In this document: in pieces, positions 15,423 through 16,533 of the stretch | How the letters are laid out: every line of letters starts with the position of its first letter | Position numbering within the stretch: position 1 is the stretch's first letter | From: DATDAH01 sp036525535 | Lineage (GTDB): Bacteria; Actinomycetota; Acidimicrobiia; Acidimicrobiales; DATDAH01 | DNA: 16,533 nucleotides | NCBI GenBank assembly: GCA_036525535.1 | Contig: DATDAH010000364.1 | Span: forward strand, 1-16,533 | Reading direction: 5' to 3' | Notes under the pieces: model-generated | Database searches by the model: none | Seen by the model: the letters and a program-made list of their open reading frames with translations, nothing else | Told to the model about the DNA's origin: nothing | Position numbers and translations under genes: made by a program

Positions 15423-15935
15423 TCAGTCCACGCTCACCACGACCGGGTTCCCGCCGGCCCGTCGGGCCCGGAGCATCGCGTCGTTGGCCCGTTGCACGAG
15501 GGCATTCCCGCTCTCGACGCCGTCATGGACGGCGACACCGAAGGCGGCGTCGATCCGGGAGGCCACCGGAGGTACCTCCAGTTCCTCGAGCGCGGCGCGA
15601 GCCAGTTCGGCCCAAGCGGTGGCGACGGCAGCCCCGGCGTCCAGCAGGACGACCATGAACTCGTCGCCCTCGGAGCGAGCGACGATGTCGAAGCGGCGGG
15701 CCTGGTCGACGAGGCACGATGCCACCGCGGCCAACACGCGGTCGCCGACCGGAACGCCGTAGCGATCGTTCAGCACCTTCATGTCGTCGATGTCGAGGGC
15801 CACGATGGCGACGGCGAGCCCGGCGGCTGCCGCTCGGGTCAATGACGGGTTCAGAGCGGCGACGACGCGTCGGGCGTCCGGAAGGCCGGCCTCCTGATCG
15901 AGGCCACGGCGCGTGTCCCCCTCACCCTCATCCAT
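15423..15935 (-). CDS. Stand-alone GGDEF-domain protein with variant EGDEF signature
   Basis: About 170 aa, almost only a GGDEF (diguanylate cyclase-type) domain, cytoplasmic and without an attached sensor. Seen: IVALDIDDMKVLNDRYG with the metal-binding Asp and the 'xxND.yG' block; RRFD, an RxxD that fits an inhibitory c-di-GMP site five residues before the signature; then EGDEF (residues 89-93 of this form). The first Gly of GGDEF is Glu, which may weaken GTP binding, so activity is uncertain; it may make c-di-GMP or only bind nucleotide. ATG 15935 is preferred to ATG 15959 because AGGAG lies 7 nt upstream of it. It lies downstream of the thioesterase gene, after a palindrome. Confidence 0.85.
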   Translation of the reverse strand: MDEGEGDTRRGLDQEAGLPDARRVVAALNPSLTRAAAAGLAVAIVALDIDDMKVLNDRYGVPVGDRVLAAVASCLVDQARRFDIVARSEGDEFMVVLLDAGAAVATAWAELARAALEELEVPPVASRIDAAFGVAVHDGVESGNALVQRANDAMLRARRAGGNPVVVSVD

Positions 15936-15942
15936 CTGGTCG

Positions 15943-15947
15943 CTCCT
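15943..15947 (-). promoter_or_regulatory. Ribosome binding site of the GGDEF gene
   Basis: AGGAG on the minus strand, 7 nt before ATG 15935. It is the one good Shine-Dalgarno sequence in the window, and it decides the start over the in-frame ATG at 15959, which has only GGGGCAGG immediately next to it. Confidence 0.6.
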
Positions 15948-15988
15948 GCGTTCCGTCATCCTGCCCCGTCACCGCGCCCTTTGTGTCG

Positions 15989-16020
15989 GTTTCGTGACAT
16001 TCGCGCGAAGATCACGTAAC
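15989..16020 (-). promoter_or_regulatory. 32-bp imperfect palindrome (operator or hairpin)
   Basis: Two 16-nt half-sites pair at 13 of 16 positions: outer GTT/AAC, then CGTGA/TCACG, then the perfect 10-bp core TTCGCGCGAA. It overlaps the thioesterase stop codon and lies upstream of the GGDEF gene on the same strand. As RNA it could fold into a hairpin with a GCGC tetraloop, but no T-run follows, so intrinsic termination is not clear. It could equally be a dimeric regulator's operator. Confidence 0.6.
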
Positions 16021-16533
16021 AGAACCACCGTCACGGCGGGCGGCCATGCGGTCGGCGACCTCCTCGAAGTCGACCCGGATGAACAGGCCGTCGGCCTCCG
16101 CGGTCAGGGTGTCGCCGGCGTGGCAGGTGGCTTTGGCGACGATGCGGCGGCCGACGTCTTCGGTGATCCAGGCCTTGAGGAGCAGGTCCTCCTCGACGGG
16201 GGTGATGTGGCGGTAGTGGACGGTCAGGCGGCCGGTCACGCCCGGCTTCGCCATCATCCGCTGAGTGGCACCGAGGACCTCGTCGAACATCCCCGCCACG
16301 TAGCCGCCGTGGACACCGTGGGGCGGGCCCTCGTAGGCGACGTTGAGTCGAACCCGGGCCTCGATGCGGCGGCCCCCGTCGTCCTCGACCAGCGCCATGG
16401 CCATGGGCGGGGCCAAGGGGTTGTGCGCACCCCGGTAGAGGCTCTGGTTGTTGAAGGCGGCGGCGCTGACCTCGTCGAGGTGCCCGCTGACCCGGCTGGC
16501 CTCGTACCAGCGGGGTGCCTTCGGACCGTCGAG
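16012..16533 (-). CDS. PaaI/hotdog-fold acyl-CoA thioesterase, 5' end beyond the window
   Basis: Hotdog-fold thioesterase that should hydrolyse acyl-CoA (PaaI-like). The conserved helix region YEGPPHGVHGGYVAGMFDEVLG holds the HGG motif and the acidic Asp-Glu of the active site. It is followed by strands typical of the fold (GRLTVHYRHITPVEEDLLLKAWI) and a C-terminal strand-helix. An internal TTG at 16416 might be mistaken for the start. The frame stays open through all 39 further codons to the window edge and encodes family-like sequence (HLDEVSAAAFNNQSLYRGAHNPLAPPM), so the gene continues outside and the start is not seen. It is a partial gene because of the window edge, not a broken one. Confidence 0.85.
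   Translation of the reverse strand, partial: LDGPKAPRWYEASRVSGHLDEVSAAAFNNQSLYRGAHNPLAPPMAMALVEDDGGRRIEARVRLNVAYEGPPHGVHGGYVAGMFDEVLGATQRMMAKPGVTGRLTVHYRHITPVEEDLLLKAWITEDVGRRIVAKATCHAGDTLTAEADGLFIRVDFEEVADRMAARRDGGSVT

Noticed and set aside
15993..16016. CRP-type cAMP receptor site (CGTGA...TCACG)
   Set aside because: The half-sites are 14 nt apart, whereas CRP sites use a 6-nt spacer; the perfect inner core shows a different kind of palindrome.
16012..16416. Complete 134-aa thioesterase starting at TTG 16416
   Set aside because: The frame continues open to the window edge with convincing family-like residues, so the TTG is internal.

Overview
The window is very GC-rich, gene-dense, and reads as chromosomal DNA of a high-GC actinobacterium. 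Four things point there. A divergent gpsA/fbiD (cofC) pair, as in mycobacteria, implies coenzyme F420 synthesis. A class III cyclase carries an Rv1264-like N-terminal regulatory domain. GTG starts are frequent, with 1-8 nt gene junctions. Many transcription-unit heads have a TAnnnT box 6-10 nt before the start codon, the signature of leaderless actinobacterial transcripts. Acidimicrobiia is my best guess for the class; that is inference, not something the sequence proves.

Left part (1-2970): 1-205 holds no feature I can support. Then come selD (minus), a small Tudor/SH3-like hypothetical protein (plus), a zinc-independent MDR oxidoreductase (plus) and a GYD-domain protein (minus).

Middle (3014-14052): this is the most unusual part. 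Two paralogous membrane enzymes of the alkaline phosphatase/sulfatase superfamily (LtaS-like layout: about five N-terminal TM helices plus a large extracytoplasmic domain) flank a GH38 alpha-mannosidase on the opposite strand. Both have Thr at the nucleophile position, so they look like phospho-transferases or hydrolases rather than formylglycine sulfatases. The second is the last gene of a tightly packed minus-strand operon: gpsA, a putative six-hairpin glycosidase-like protein, a class III adenylate cyclase, then the membrane enzyme. Junctions are 1 nt, 16 nt and an 8-nt overlap. This could be an envelope glycopolymer-modification module (glycerol-3-phosphate supply, polymer tailoring, mannoside turnover, cAMP signalling). 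That functional reading is a hypothesis.

Right part (14064-16533): gpsA and cofC diverge from overlapping -10 boxes. cofC overlaps a PIG-L family deacetylase by 4 nt. A free-standing GGDEF protein with a variant signature (EGDEF) and a PaaI-type thioesterase, whose 5' end lies beyond the window, follow on the minus strand. A 32-bp imperfect palindrome sits between those two.

No tRNA, rRNA, CRISPR array, insertion sequence or phage gene was seen.
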